From GH45 sp046704385 (GTDB lineage: Bacteria; Bacteroidota; Bacteroidia; Bacteroidales; SZUA-534), in contig JBJKSB010000079.1 of the NCBI GenBank assembly GCA_046704385.1, positions 1 through 64,000 on the forward strand: a stretch of DNA of 64,000 bases, in the 5' to 3' direction. The translations under genes were made by a program, and so were the position numbers. The notes under the pieces are model-generated. The model searched no databases. It had not been told where the DNA came from and was given only the letters and a program-made list of their open reading frames with translations. Shown one piece after another: positions 17,279 to 26,433 of the stretch (position 1 is the stretch's first letter; each line of letters opens with the position of its first letter).

Positions 17279-18739
17279 TTACTGTGCAGGATAGAAAATA
17301 TGAAAGAACCCTCCGACCTTAAAATCCTCGTTATTCCAACCTTTGGCTAAAATTGTATAATAGTAAACGCCGGGCTTTGCCGTAGTGCCAACCCGGGTGG
17401 TTCCGTCCCAACCCGGTTTATCCTTGCCCCGTTCGTGCCAGCTGCCATCATTATCCTGATACTCATATATTTTATTACCCCAGCTGTTATAAATTTTGAT
17501 TGAAAAAGCCTGTATTGATTTAACCGGCTTACCATCCCCTTTTTTCATAAAGTAGAAATAGTCATTATCACCCCCACTATTTGGAACAAAAACGTTTGGC
17601 AATTCCTCAAGCTTTCTTGGAAACTGAGTGCTGTCAACCACCACAAATTCAACTTTCCGTATAGTGTCCACACATTGATCGCCATCATCATCGTACTTCG
17701 GACCCCAAACCGATAATTTCACATCATATCCCCTTGGGCTGGACAAATTACGTGCGGGTCTTTTATAATAGATTGAATCCGAAGGTTCAAAAGAACTGCT
17801 TGTTGCCAAAACAGTGTCCCACGGATTAACACGCCAGTCCTGATGATTGTAAAAAACCCATTCGAATTCTTCAGCGTTTTTTGAATTATTAAAAAACCAC
17901 ACTCCGTAAGGAGCTTCAACCTGAACAGCTGTGTCTTTCGATGGTTTATTACTGGCTGATTCTATTCCGTGAATTCCGCTAAATTCTGCCTTTACAGCGC
18001 GCAAATAAGGATACCCTTTTGAATCAAAAACATCCTGATCAACGGTGAGTGAACTCTGCCTTGAATATCCGTAAGTATCCGTTCCTTTTATTTTATAGGT
18101 GGTTTCTTCAACCGGTGCCTCAAACCGTGGGCTCGCTCCATAAGTTAATCCCGATTCCGGATCGGTACTCCATTCAAAAATGGCCTCATCATTAAGGGTT
18201 AGCTTCGGATTACCAGATTCCGATAAATCGTAGTATGTAAAAATATTTTGAAAACTTGTATCGGTGTGCAGCTCTAACTCAGAACAGGTAGAATTATAAA
18301 TTGAAATTGAATTTATAAAGAAATCCTGGTACCATATCCAGGCCGTAAAAGTTGTATCAATTCCCTTTTTACTGTTGTAGATATTAACCCGGTAACCCCC
18401 TTCATAATTATTCATATTCTGTGTCGGGTCATCGTAGGCAACAGTACTGCTTTTAACCGAATCAAAAGATGCCAGCGCTTCAAAATTACGGGCAACAGGA
18501 TTGTATTTAAACCACCGGTAATTTAATGAATCAACATCATTTAAACTGGCAAATAAGGTTATGGTGCTTTTGTTATTTTCACCCTTGTAAACTATATAAA
18601 CAGAGTCTTGTTGGTCGGTATTGGCATATTTTGTAGAATCGGAACGCTCTGCTTCCAGTACCTTAATCTGACTAAAACCAACCGACGAATACATTACAAA
18701 AATAAAACCAGTGAATAAGGGCCAAAAGAATTTTCTCAT
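17279..18739 (-). CDS. Exported protein with gliding-motility C-terminal domain (T9SS type B signal)
   Basis: A 486-residue exported protein. A signal peptide covers about residues 1-23. The middle part is beta-rich, with probable Ig/PKD-like segments, and no enzymatic motif is seen. The last ~95 residues are a CHU_C/gliding-motility-associated domain: LPNVFVPNSGGDNDYF, then FSIKIYNSWGNKIYE, PGWDGT and GVYYYTI. This is the type B sorting signal of the type IX secretion system, usually linked to large surface adhesins. At under 500 residues it is short for that class. It faces lolD convergently and has its own start region. Confidence 0.85.
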   Translation of the reverse strand: MRKFFWPLFTGFIFVMYSSVGFSQIKVLEAERSDSTKYANTDQQDSVYIVYKGENNKSTITLFASLNDVDSLNYRWFKYNPVARNFEALASFDSVKSSTVAYDDPTQNMNNYEGGYRVNIYNSKKGIDTTFTAWIWYQDFFINSISIYNSTCSELELHTDTSFQNIFTYYDLSESGNPKLTLNDEAIFEWSTDPESGLTYGASPRFEAPVEETTYKIKGTDTYGYSRQSSLTVDQDVFDSKGYPYLRAVKAEFSGIHGIESASNKPSKDTAVQVEAPYGVWFFNNSKNAEEFEWVFYNHQDWRVNPWDTVLATSSSFEPSDSIYYKRPARNLSSPRGYDVKLSVWGPKYDDDGDQCVDTIRKVEFVVVDSTQFPRKLEELPNVFVPNSGGDNDYFYFMKKGDGKPVKSIQAFSIKIYNSWGNKIYEYQDNDGSWHERGKDKPGWDGTTRVGTTAKPGVYYYTILAKGWNNEDFKVGGFFHIFYPAQ

Positions 18740-18844
18740 ATCATTAAAATAAACCTACAAGGTATAACTTAAAAAGCGCTACAATATTATAAAAATATAA
18801 GCTGGAAAGCCAATTTTATTCTTTTTTACCTTTAGGTATTTATC

Positions 18845-18852
18845 TATTTTTG
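18845..18852 (+). promoter_or_regulatory. -7 box candidate for the UvrD-like helicase
   Basis: TATTTTTG fits TAnnTTTG exactly and lies 45 bp upstream of the ATG. The -33 region is T-rich. Confidence 0.4.
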
Positions 18853-18896
18853 TGAGCAATTGCCACCAAGATGGGAAGAATATCTAATAAAGAATA

Positions 18897-21200
18897 ATGC
18901 ACAGCTATTTAAAAGAATTAAACGATCCGCAACGAGAAGCGGTAAAGGCAAAAGACGGACCCAGCCTGGTTGTAGCCGGAGCCGGATCAGGTAAAACCCG
19001 GGTTTTAACTTACCGTATTGCACATTTACTGGCCACCGGAGTAGCACCCTGGAATATTTTGGCACTGACATTTACCAACAAGGCAGCCCGTGAAATGAAG
19101 GAAAGAATTGGTCGTGTTGTGGGTGAAGAATTAGGCGAATCACTATGGATGGGAACCTTCCACTCCATCTTCTCAAAAATTCTGCGAATGGAATCGGGAA
19201 AAATCGGGTTCCCTTCGGCCTTTACTATTTACGATACTACTGATTCAAAAAGCCTGTTAAAATCGATAATAAAAGAATTAAAACTTGATGACAAGGTGTA
19301 TAAACCGGCCGGAGTTTTGGCGCGTATTTCAATGGCAAAAAACAACCTGATTACTGCCGAGGCATATAAAGGTAATACAGGAGCCATTGAAGCCGACAGA
19401 CAATCGAAACGACCCGAAATTTCACGCATTTACCAGATTTATGCCGGACGATGCAAACAATCAGGAGCTATGGATTTTGACGATTTATTGTTGTACACCA
19501 ATATTTTATTCCGCGACCATCCTGATATACTGGATAAATACCAGCAAAAATTCAGGTTTATTCTGGTTGATGAGTACCAGGATACCAACTTTTCACAATA
19601 CCTGATCATTAAAAAGCTCGGGCAATTACATCATAATATTTGCGTGGTGGGCGACGATGCGCAGAGTATATACTCGTTCAGGGGAGCTAAAATCGAAAAT
19701 ATCCTGAATTTTAAAAATGATTATCCCGATCATAAATTATTTAAGTTGGAACAGAACTACCGCTCGACACAAACTATTGTTAATGCGGCAAACAGCCTGA
19801 TTAAAAAGAATGAAATGCAGATTCCCAAAGAGGTTTATTCTACAAATAACGAAGGGGAGCTGATTAATGTTATTGATGCTTATACGGATACTGAAGAGGG
19901 TTACCTTGTGGTAAATGATGTTTTTGACCAGATTTCGAACCACCAACTCACTTACCAGGATTTTGCCATTCTTTACCGTACCAATATGCAAAGTCGTATT
20001 TTTGAGGAAGCATTGCGCAAAAGAAATGTTCCGTACAAAATATACGGAGGTTTATCGTTTTACCAGCGAAAGGAGGTGAAAGACCTTATTGCCTATTTCA
20101 GAATGGTGGTTAACCCTGATGACTCGGAGGCGCTGAAACGAATAATAAACTATCCGGCAAGGGGAATCGGTGCCACCACCGTAGGTAAACTTGAAGAGGC
20201 TGCAAGTTTATATGGAGTGAGTATTTGGCAGGTGATTACCCATACTGATAATTTTCCCCTTGACATTAACAAGGGAACCTTAAACAAAATAATCAGCTTT
20301 GCGACTTTAATTAATAAATTCAGGGAGATTAAAGATAAAAATGATGCCTACGACCTGGCCCATCTCATTGCTTCAGAGTCGGGATTATTAAAAGAACTTT
20401 ACGATGGCGATACCGTTGAAGAGCGTTCAAAATATGAGAACGTTGAAGAACTTTTAAATGGTATCCGCGATTTCACCACTCAGAATTACAGGGAAGACAA
20501 CCCGGCACGACTTGAACTTTTCCTTGAAAATGTGGCCTTATTGACCGATCAGGACACTGAAAAACCTGATGATAAAAACCGGGTAACTCTCATGACAATT
20601 CACTCAGCTAAAGGACTCGAATTCCCACATGTTTATATAGTGGGCATGGAAGAAGAGCTTTTTCCTTCGGCTATGAGTGTGTATCAGCAAAAAGAACTCG
20701 AAGAAGAGCGCCGGTTGTTTTATGTAGCCCTTACCCGGGCAGAAGAACGCGTTACCTTAAGTTTTTGCAAAAGTCGCTACAAATACGGTTCTCCGGTTAA
20801 CACCTCACCAAGCCGGTTTATTAATGAAATTGACAAACAATTTATTAAAACAAAGCAATTATTCGGGAAAAATACCAGAAATGAATCATTTGGGGATTCG
20901 GGTTGTGAAGTTAGCTTCCAAAAACGAGGATCGGCATTTAAAAAACCCGTTCGCGTTAACATGAATATAGCTGCCAGTAAAAAATTGCAACAAATTAAAC
21001 AACAGCCTGTTGCTGATTTTAAACCTGATTCGCCAAACGATATAAAATCGGGAATGAATGTAGAACATCAGCAATTTGGAACCGGTCGTATTTTACAGAT
21101 TGAAGGAGAAGGAATGAACAAAAAAGCCGTAGTATTTTTTCAAAATTTTGGTGAGAAAAAACTTTTACTACGGTTTGCACGTTTACGTATTGTCAGATAA
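18897..21200 (+). CDS. uvrD: UvrD/PcrA-type superfamily I DNA helicase
   Basis: A 767-residue ATP-dependent 3'-5' DNA helicase of the UvrD/PcrA/Rep group, acting in nucleotide excision repair and replication. The order of motifs is complete: VAGAGSGKT (26-34), TFTNKAAREM, LVDEYQDTN (223-231), GDDAQSIYSFRGA, the Arg motif QNYRST, then TIHSAKGLEF and VALTRAEERVTLS. The C-terminal tail ends in a Tudor-like segment (GMNVEHQQFGTGRILQIEG), as in PcrA. It is the first of two plus-strand genes that face the CHAD gene. Whether UvrD or PcrA is the better name cannot be settled here. Confidence 0.95.
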   Translation: MHSYLKELNDPQREAVKAKDGPSLVVAGAGSGKTRVLTYRIAHLLATGVAPWNILALTFTNKAAREMKERIGRVVGEELGESLWMGTFHSIFSKILRMESGKIGFPSAFTIYDTTDSKSLLKSIIKELKLDDKVYKPAGVLARISMAKNNLITAEAYKGNTGAIEADRQSKRPEISRIYQIYAGRCKQSGAMDFDDLLLYTNILFRDHPDILDKYQQKFRFILVDEYQDTNFSQYLIIKKLGQLHHNICVVGDDAQSIYSFRGAKIENILNFKNDYPDHKLFKLEQNYRSTQTIVNAANSLIKKNEMQIPKEVYSTNNEGELINVIDAYTDTEEGYLVVNDVFDQISNHQLTYQDFAILYRTNMQSRIFEEALRKRNVPYKIYGGLSFYQRKEVKDLIAYFRMVVNPDDSEALKRIINYPARGIGATTVGKLEEAASLYGVSIWQVITHTDNFPLDINKGTLNKIISFATLINKFREIKDKNDAYDLAHLIASESGLLKELYDGDTVEERSKYENVEELLNGIRDFTTQNYREDNPARLELFLENVALLTDQDTEKPDDKNRVTLMTIHSAKGLEFPHVYIVGMEEELFPSAMSVYQQKELEEERRLFYVALTRAEERVTLSFCKSRYKYGSPVNTSPSRFINEIDKQFIKTKQLFGKNTRNESFGDSGCEVSFQKRGSAFKKPVRVNMNIAASKKLQQIKQQPVADFKPDSPNDIKSGMNVEHQQFGTGRILQIEGEGMNKKAVVFFQNFGEKKLLLRFARLRIVR

Positions 21201-21209
21201 ATGAATTTA

Positions 21210-21240
21210 TTTGGTTACCAGAATATTTAAATTATTTTTG
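21210..21240 (+). promoter_or_regulatory. Consensus Bacteroidota promoter for the DUF4290 gene
   Basis: TTTG (21210-21213), exactly 19 bp, then TATTTTTG (21233-21240): a perfect match to TTTG-N19-TAnnTTTG. It is 14 bp upstream of the ATG, so the leader is very short. Confidence 0.65.
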
Positions 21241-21254
21241 TAAAAAATTTTAGT

Positions 21255-21881
21255 ATGGATTACAATACAGCGAGAAACCCTCTGGTTCTTCCAGAATATG
21301 GCCGAAACATCCAAAAAATGGTGAACCATATAAAAACCGTTGAAGACAGAGATGAACGAAACAGATTGGCTAAAGCCTTAATCCAGATAATGGGAAGCAT
21401 GAACCCGCACTTACGGGATGTTTCTGACTATACACATAAACTTTGGGATCACCTGGCCATTATTTCAAATTTTGAACTTGATGTGGATTCACCTTATCCA
21501 AAACCATCGAGAGAGGAACTTAACCAAAAGCCGGAGCACGTGGGTTACCAAAGTGCTGATGATATAAAATTCAAGCATTACGGTAAAATACTTGAAAACA
21601 TGATTCTAAGAGCAATTACTTATCCTGAAGGTGAAGAAAAGGAGTATTTAGTTGAGGTAATTGCTAATCAAATGAAAAAGTCATATGTGCTCTGGAATCG
21701 TGAGAATGCCATTGATGAGCAGATTTTCAGCGACTTACTTTACCTTTCGGGCAATAAACTTAAAATTCCCGAGGGACTAAAATTAAAAGATGTTCGTGAG
21801 TTGGCACCGAAACCTCAGATATCGAATCAAAGAAGGACACAACAGGGATCAAAACAAAAAAACAGAAAGAAAAAGAAATAA
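21255..21881 (+). CDS. DUF4290 domain protein
   Basis: A 208-residue cytoplasmic protein of the DUF4290 family, which I know only from Bacteroidota. The family opening is seen here as YNTARNPLVLPEYGRNIQ (residues 3-20), then DERNRLAKALIQIMGSMNPHLRD. The last 30 residues are very basic (KQKNRKKKK at the end), which suggests nucleic-acid or ribosome contact; this is inference. No biochemical function is known to me. It follows the helicase by 54 bp but has its own consensus promoter and a terminator. Confidence 0.88.
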   Translation: MDYNTARNPLVLPEYGRNIQKMVNHIKTVEDRDERNRLAKALIQIMGSMNPHLRDVSDYTHKLWDHLAIISNFELDVDSPYPKPSREELNQKPEHVGYQSADDIKFKHYGKILENMILRAITYPEGEEKEYLVEVIANQMKKSYVLWNRENAIDEQIFSDLLYLSGNKLKIPEGLKLKDVRELAPKPQISNQRRTQQGSKQKNRKKKK

Positions 21882-21884
21882 TTC

Positions 21885-21908
21885 AAAAACCGGATTCATC
21901 CGGTTTTT
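21885..21908. terminator. Bidirectional terminator between DUF4290 and CHAD genes
   Basis: A perfect 11-bp stem AAAAACCGGAT (21885-21895) and ATCCGGTTTTT (21898-21908) with a 2-nt centre. T follows on the plus strand and the A/T arms give a U tract on the minus strand, so it can serve both convergent genes. It touches the CHAD stop codon at 21909. Confidence 0.88.
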
Positions 21909-22739
21909 TTATGACCAAAAATTTCCGAGTCTGGTTATCAACTCTTTAATATTGTCATTATATTCAGTAGCAAAAGTCATAGTTTCAGCAGTTAATAACT
22001 TTACCAGACTTTCAACTTCAGAATAAGGAAAATTATATTTTAACCCGAAATTCAATATTGCCTCATTCAGCACAACTTTATCATGCCATTTTCCCAGTTT
22101 TTCTTCTGTATCAAGCAATTCCATGTATAATATGTCTTTTTTTAGTTGTTCCTTTTTAAACAATAAGTTATAAACCGATTTTATCACTTTTAAATCAATC
22201 CTTACCCGGTGCATATTATGAATGCTGCCTTCATCAGATAAATACCCGGTAACGACCTCAATTTTTGAGTTAATAAACTGATTAATTAATTTCTGACTAT
22301 CTTTCTGCCCGACAATACTCAGTGTCTGAATAACTTCAGAAAAACTGAATTTTTTAGTCTCCTTAGCTAACCTGCCGGCCAAATCATTTAGTACCGATAT
22401 TTGCTTTTTTAACGATGATTCAAGCTTTTTCCTGAAGGCCTTTCTTAACCTCTTATCCAGAATATATTTATTTGACAATGATAAATCCACCTGAATTTCC
22501 CTGATTTTTCCGGCACATTTATAAAAGTCATTCGTTTTAAAGTGAAATTCATCAATAATGGCTATTTCAGCATCCAAATACTGCACTAACTGATGTACAC
22601 CTTTCAGATTTTTTTGATTTACCCTGATTTTATGAAGACCGGATTTATTGCTTTTGGTCTTTAAAAGGCCCAGGTACTTTCGCTGATCTTTAAGTAGTTT
22701 TTTGTAATACTTGATTGATTTGTCAGGAACATACTCCAT
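21909..22739 (-). CDS. CHAD-domain protein
   Basis: A 276-residue helical protein that fits the CHAD family (conserved histidine alpha-helical domain), known to bind polyphosphate. Two half-repeats are visible: HKIRVNQKNLK at residues 36-46, and HNMHRVRIDLKVIK at 174-187, followed by LGKWHDKVVL at 215-224. The basic residues next to each histidine are the phosphate-contact pattern. There is no CYTH domain, so it is a stand-alone CHAD protein. No polyphosphate kinase is adjacent; the Ppx gene is 12 kb away. Polyphosphate binding is family knowledge, not shown by this sequence. Confidence 0.8.
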   Translation of the reverse strand: MEYVPDKSIKYYKKLLKDQRKYLGLLKTKSNKSGLHKIRVNQKNLKGVHQLVQYLDAEIAIIDEFHFKTNDFYKCAGKIREIQVDLSLSNKYILDKRLRKAFRKKLESSLKKQISVLNDLAGRLAKETKKFSFSEVIQTLSIVGQKDSQKLINQFINSKIEVVTGYLSDEGSIHNMHRVRIDLKVIKSVYNLLFKKEQLKKDILYMELLDTEEKLGKWHDKVVLNEAILNFGLKYNFPYSEVESLVKLLTAETMTFATEYNDNIKELITRLGNFWS

Positions 22740-22845
22740 TTCTCAATAATTTTACCTTAAAGATATTACAAATCAGGCTAACTAGGGTTTAGGGCAAGAT
22801 TTAAACGGCGAAAACTATCTGAACCTATTCGAAAACCAAGGTACA

Positions 22846-23100
22846 CTACTTATAACGAATTTTGTAGATAAGGATAATCATCGAAAAAATAAGCGTTATA
22901 CCATTTGCCAGTGTAACCGGCAAATCAGTTGTGAATATTCCGTACATAAACCATAAAAAAACACCCGAATTAAAAATAATGTACATGGGCAGTGATAAAT
23001 CTTTTGTGTTTTTGGTTTTTATTGCCTTTATAGCCTGTGGAATAAACGATGTGGTAGTTAGTACCGCAGCCATAAATCCCACCATAGTAGTTAAATTCAT
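22846..23100 (-). CDS. SemiSWEET-type sugar transporter
   Basis: An 84-residue membrane protein with three hydrophobic helices, the single triple-helix bundle of a SemiSWEET, which works as a dimer. The PQ motif is at Pro21-Gln22 in TSFIPQAIKAIKTK, followed by the DLSLPMY segment of helix 2. In characterised homologues the PQ proline acts as the hinge for alternating access. The sugar carried is not known. It is isolated between the CHAD gene and an interspersed repeat. Confidence 0.9.
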   Translation of the reverse strand: MNLTTMVGFMAAVLTTTSFIPQAIKAIKTKNTKDLSLPMYIIFNSGVFLWFMYGIFTTDLPVTLANGITLIFSMIILIYKIRYK

Positions 23101-23196
23101 CGATTGAAAACTATTAAGAAATTATAATTTGTCAAATTCACAAAAATACAGTTTAAAAGATTGGCTAGTAGTACGTTCATAAAGTTCCGTTTAAAT

Positions 23197-23246
23197 ACTC
23201 ATCGGATGATTTATTTTTAAACCAGCAACTTAGTCATCCGATGAGT
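23197..23246 (-). repeat. Interspersed palindromic repeat, copy 2
   Basis: 50 bp with a perfect 13-bp terminal inverted repeat ACTCATCGGATGA/TCATCCGATGAGT. Its minus strand aligns with 17128-17174, sharing the ends and the AGTTGCTG centre. It lies just downstream of the DUF2721 gene and upstream of the SemiSWEET gene. Confidence 0.8.
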
Positions 23247-23270
23247 GCCTTTTGATTAAAAAATGAATTT

Positions 23271-23678
23271 CTAATTATTCTGCGTTTCCTCCTGCATATC
23301 TTTTAAATGTAAATCGAGCGCCACTACGGAAATTTGAATTTCCCAGACTGAAATTGCTAAAGAAGCAATCATAAACAGCAAACCAAATCCAAAAGTATAA
23401 GCGCCGGAAAGATTCCAGCCCAGGTATAATAACAGCATCGAAGCCATACTTAAAAACAGGCTGATTACGCCGAAAATCTGCATCAGGCGGGTAAGATTTA
23501 ATCTTTTGCGCAAATTATTTATTTGACCAATCAATACGTTGTCTTTATTTTTTTTATACTCAGCATATAAATTTCTGACAATCTGAGCATAGGCCAGAAA
23601 TCGGTTGGTATAGGCCAATAAAATCAACGATACGGCCGAAAATAATAAAGCCGGTGTGGTTAGCGAAATTTCTCTCAT
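23271..23678 (-). CDS. DUF2721 family membrane protein
   Basis: A 135-residue membrane protein of the DUF2721 family. Three hydrophobic helices are seen, at roughly residues 6-25, 65-90 and 92-115. The family opening TTPALLFSAVSLILLAYTNRFLA is followed by a charged helix (YAEYKKNKDN, then INNLRKRLNLTRL). I chose the ATG at 23678; a GTG 9 bp upstream (23687) is the other option. The function is unknown to me. It follows yqeY by 33 bp and is probably in the same transcript. Confidence 0.85.
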   Translation of the reverse strand: MREISLTTPALLFSAVSLILLAYTNRFLAYAQIVRNLYAEYKKNKDNVLIGQINNLRKRLNLTRLMQIFGVISLFLSMASMLLLYLGWNLSGAYTFGFGLLFMIASLAISVWEIQISVVALDLHLKDMQEETQNN

Positions 23679-23711
23679 CTTACACAAATTTCAGGGTTGA
23701 TTAATGATAAT

Positions 23712-24167
23712 TTATAATTCTGCTAATAATTTTTTCACCATTTCGGCGATAGCACGGCCCTCAGCCTTTCCACTTAATTGTTTCGAGGCCATACCCATTA
23801 CTTTACCCATATCCTGCGAACCGTTTGCGCCGACTTTAGAAATAACAGCGCTTATTTCAGCAGCAAGTTCTTCCTCACTGAGCTGGGCAGGCAGATATTT
23901 CTCAATTACTGATGCCTCAAAAATTTCCTTATCGGAAAGTTCCATTCTATTATTGGTTTTATAAACTTCGGCAGAATCCTTACGTTGTTTTACCAGTTTC
24001 TGTATAATTTTTAACTCTGCATCGTCCGATAATTCCTCAGAAGCACCTTTTTCTGTTTTGGCAAGCAAAAAAGCAGCTTTAATAGCCCGCAAGGCTTCCA
24101 GCTTGTCCTTTTCTTTGGCCAGCATGGCAGCTTTAATATCATTATTGATTTGTTCTGATAATTTCAT
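23712..24167 (-). CDS. GatB/YqeY domain protein
   Basis: A 151-residue YqeY-family protein. This domain matches the C-terminal tRNA-recognition tail of GatB. The alanine-rich helix-loop arrangement is typical: LSEQINNDIKAAMLAKEKDK at the start, EVIEKYLPAQLSEEEL-like text near residue 90, and DMGKVMGMASKQLSGKA-GRAIAEMVK at the end. No function is firmly established for stand-alone YqeY; a role in tRNA handling is a guess from the domain. It lies 23 bp after the unknown exported protein. Confidence 0.9.
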   Translation of the reverse strand: MKLSEQINNDIKAAMLAKEKDKLEALRAIKAAFLLAKTEKGASEELSDDAELKIIQKLVKQRKDSAEVYKTNNRMELSDKEIFEASVIEKYLPAQLSEEELAAEISAVISKVGANGSQDMGKVMGMASKQLSGKAEGRAIAEMVKKLLAEL

Positions 24168-24190
24168 ATCACTTAATTTTGGGTTAGTAA

Positions 24191-24832
24191 TTAATTCATA
24201 TATCTTCTTAACTTTTGATCTAAAAGCTGAATCATCTGCAGTGGTGTTCGTGACATTAAAAAAACATTCTTCCTGACATACCGGGGCAAAGGCCTCTGAA
24301 CTGCTATTAAATCAGGAGTAAACAAAACTACCGCTTTTAAGTTTTGGCCTTGATAATAAACCCAGGTTGTATCGGTTTTATTTACCATCCTGCCTTGTTC
24401 ATCTTTTGTTATTTTTTCGCCCAACAAATGTATGGAATCTCCTAATGTTTCTCCAAACTCAGCAATTAAATAATTATCCTTTAATTTTACATATTCTGCT
24501 AAAGGTTTCATATTATTATCTAACAGAATTCCACTAAAATTCTGACTACGAACTTCCATTGAATGATAATCATAAAAGTAATAAACCGGGCAAATTGTAA
24601 ATCCTTTGTTAAAAGCATCAATTATTTCCTGGTTCCTTTGTTTCTGTTCATCTGCTATCTTTTGGGATAATTGAGGTTGTTTTTCCTTTATCGCATCAAT
24701 GGTTTTTGCTTTGCTGGTTAGTCGTACCAACACAGCGCCATTCGGTAAACTTTTAATTATCTGGCCGGCATTTACCTGGCAGTTTGCACTAAACAGACTA
24801 AAAAACAGGATTACTATAAAAAAAAATCTCAT
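24191..24832 (-). CDS. Unknown exported protein next to the MBOAT gene
   Basis: A 213-residue protein I do not recognise. An N-terminal hydrophobic stretch (MRFFFIVILFFSLFSANC) is a good signal sequence. I chose the ATG at 24832, since it puts the signal at the N-terminus; the upstream ATG at 24853 would add seven residues. The mature part has no cysteine-rich or catalytic motif, is mixed alpha/beta by eye, and ends in a basic helix (LDQKLRRYMN). It follows the MBOAT gene by 41 bp, in the same strand run as the SGNH hydrolase, so a role in the same envelope modification is possible but unproven. Confidence 0.6.
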   Translation of the reverse strand: MRFFFIVILFFSLFSANCQVNAGQIIKSLPNGAVLVRLTSKAKTIDAIKEKQPQLSQKIADEQKQRNQEIIDAFNKGFTICPVYYFYDYHSMEVRSQNFSGILLDNNMKPLAEYVKLKDNYLIAEFGETLGDSIHLLGEKITKDEQGRMVNKTDTTWVYYQGQNLKAVVLFTPDLIAVQRPLPRYVRKNVFLMSRTPLQMIQLLDQKLRRYMN

Positions 24833-24873
24833 TGCGAATTTTTGAATCCCCAAAATTACAAAAAGGCTGGTAA

Positions 24874-26415
24874 TTAAAACTGAAAGTAAATAAAAGGTTG
24901 TAACCCCGCTGAAGTAAACTGAACAAGAACAAAAATTGCAACAATGCTAATGGCTATTTTAGCAACAACCGGCATATCCACAAATTTTCCCCGATACCAG
25001 TTTTTTACACTTACTGGCAGCCAATGAATTACAAACGCTATAAGAATAAGACCCAAAACCATTTTATAAGCCTGAATGATTTCGAGAACGAAAGCTCCCT
25101 TAAAATGATAAAGCATTTGCGAAATCATATCGCCAACCGCACTCATGTCTTTTGCTCTAAAAGCCATCCATGTAAATGTAACGATATGAAAAGTAATAAA
25201 AATACGCAACCCTCTCAGTCGCTTGTTTTGCTTTGGATATATCTTAAGCCAGAGTTTATGAATGGCAAGGTAAATCCCATGCAAACCACCCCAAATTATA
25301 AACCTCAAATTGGCACCATGCCATAAACCTCCTAACAACATGGTTAAAAACAAATTAATATAAGTTCTGATTTTTCCTTTTCTGTTCCCACCCAGCGGGA
25401 TATACAAATAATCTTTTAACCAGGTGGAGAGCGAAATATGCCAGCGATGCCAGAAATCAGTAACATTAATAGCCTTATAAGGCGAATTAAAATTGAGAGG
25501 CAACCTGAATCCCATCCATATAGCCAAACCAATAGCAATATCGGTATAACCTGAAAAGTCGCAATAAATTTGGATAGCATATCCGTAAATCGCCAGTAAA
25601 TTTTCAAATCCGGAATAAGTAAGCGGGCTGTCAAAAACACGGTCAACAAAATTCAACGATATATAATCGGCAATGACAATTTTTTTAATGAGCCCGTTTA
25701 AAATAAAAAACAAGGCCAGAGCTGCTTCATCTTTATTGACTTTATAGCCTGAGTACATTTGCGGCACAAATGATGAAGCCCTTACAATTGGTCCGGCAAC
25801 CAATTGGGGGAAAAATGAAACGTAAAAACCAAAATCGAGCACATTTTTAATCGGCTCAACCTGTTTCCGGTATAAATCGATAATATAACTGATTATTTGA
25901 AAGGTATAAAACGAAATACCAACCGGAAGCAAAATTCTTGAGGCATCAAAACTACTGCCTGAAACATTATTGATACCCGATAAAAGCCAGTCGTGGACTT
26001 CAATCTGCGTACCAAACCATTGATTTAAAAGCCCTGCAAAAAAGTAGGTGTATTTAAAATATACCAACCACCCCAGGTTATAAATTATGGAAACAGCTAC
26101 CCATATTTTCTTTTTTTGAGTAGTTTCAGCTTTATATAATTCATTCCCGATAAGGTAATTAACCACCACCGAAAGCAGTATCAGGAAAAAGAATAACCCG
26201 CTCGATTTGTAATAAAAAAACACGCTGACTGCAAAAAGCCAGGTATTTCGCCAAAAAGTATTTTTATAGATTGCGGAAAATATAGCAAATACAACAAAAA
26301 AGAACAACCAGAAAATTGGCTGCGAAAATAAAAGAGGTTTTTGTGGGTTATATACAAGCCAGTTTATCAAAATCCAATTGTTTTTTTGTATCAAATATTC
26401 ACACTGCAGGCACAA
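24874..26415 (-). CDS. MBOAT-family O-acyltransferase (AlgI/DltB-like)
   Basis: A 513-residue polytopic membrane protein of the MBOAT family, which passes acyl groups across the membrane to envelope polymers. The conserved blocks are present: FWHRWHISLSTWLKDYLYI at about 323-341, and GLWHGANLRFIIWGGLHG at about 361-378, which holds the catalytic histidine. The annotated ATG (26415) gives an odd leader, MCLQCEYL; a TTG at 26370 would start at LINWLVYNPQKP and looks more natural. It follows the SGNH gene by 18 bp. The pair is reminiscent of AlgI plus AlgX/AlgJ or PatA/PatB, so it probably O-acetylates a polysaccharide or peptidoglycan. Confidence 0.9.
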   Translation of the reverse strand: MCLQCEYLIQKNNWILINWLVYNPQKPLLFSQPIFWLFFFVVFAIFSAIYKNTFWRNTWLFAVSVFFYYKSSGLFFFLILLSVVVNYLIGNELYKAETTQKKKIWVAVSIIYNLGWLVYFKYTYFFAGLLNQWFGTQIEVHDWLLSGINNVSGSSFDASRILLPVGISFYTFQIISYIIDLYRKQVEPIKNVLDFGFYVSFFPQLVAGPIVRASSFVPQMYSGYKVNKDEAALALFFILNGLIKKIVIADYISLNFVDRVFDSPLTYSGFENLLAIYGYAIQIYCDFSGYTDIAIGLAIWMGFRLPLNFNSPYKAINVTDFWHRWHISLSTWLKDYLYIPLGGNRKGKIRTYINLFLTMLLGGLWHGANLRFIIWGGLHGIYLAIHKLWLKIYPKQNKRLRGLRIFITFHIVTFTWMAFRAKDMSAVGDMISQMLYHFKGAFVLEIIQAYKMVLGLILIAFVIHWLPVSVKNWYRGKFVDMPVVAKIAISIVAIFVLVQFTSAGLQPFIYFQF

Positions 26416-26433
26416 AGATTCACTAAAATAGCA

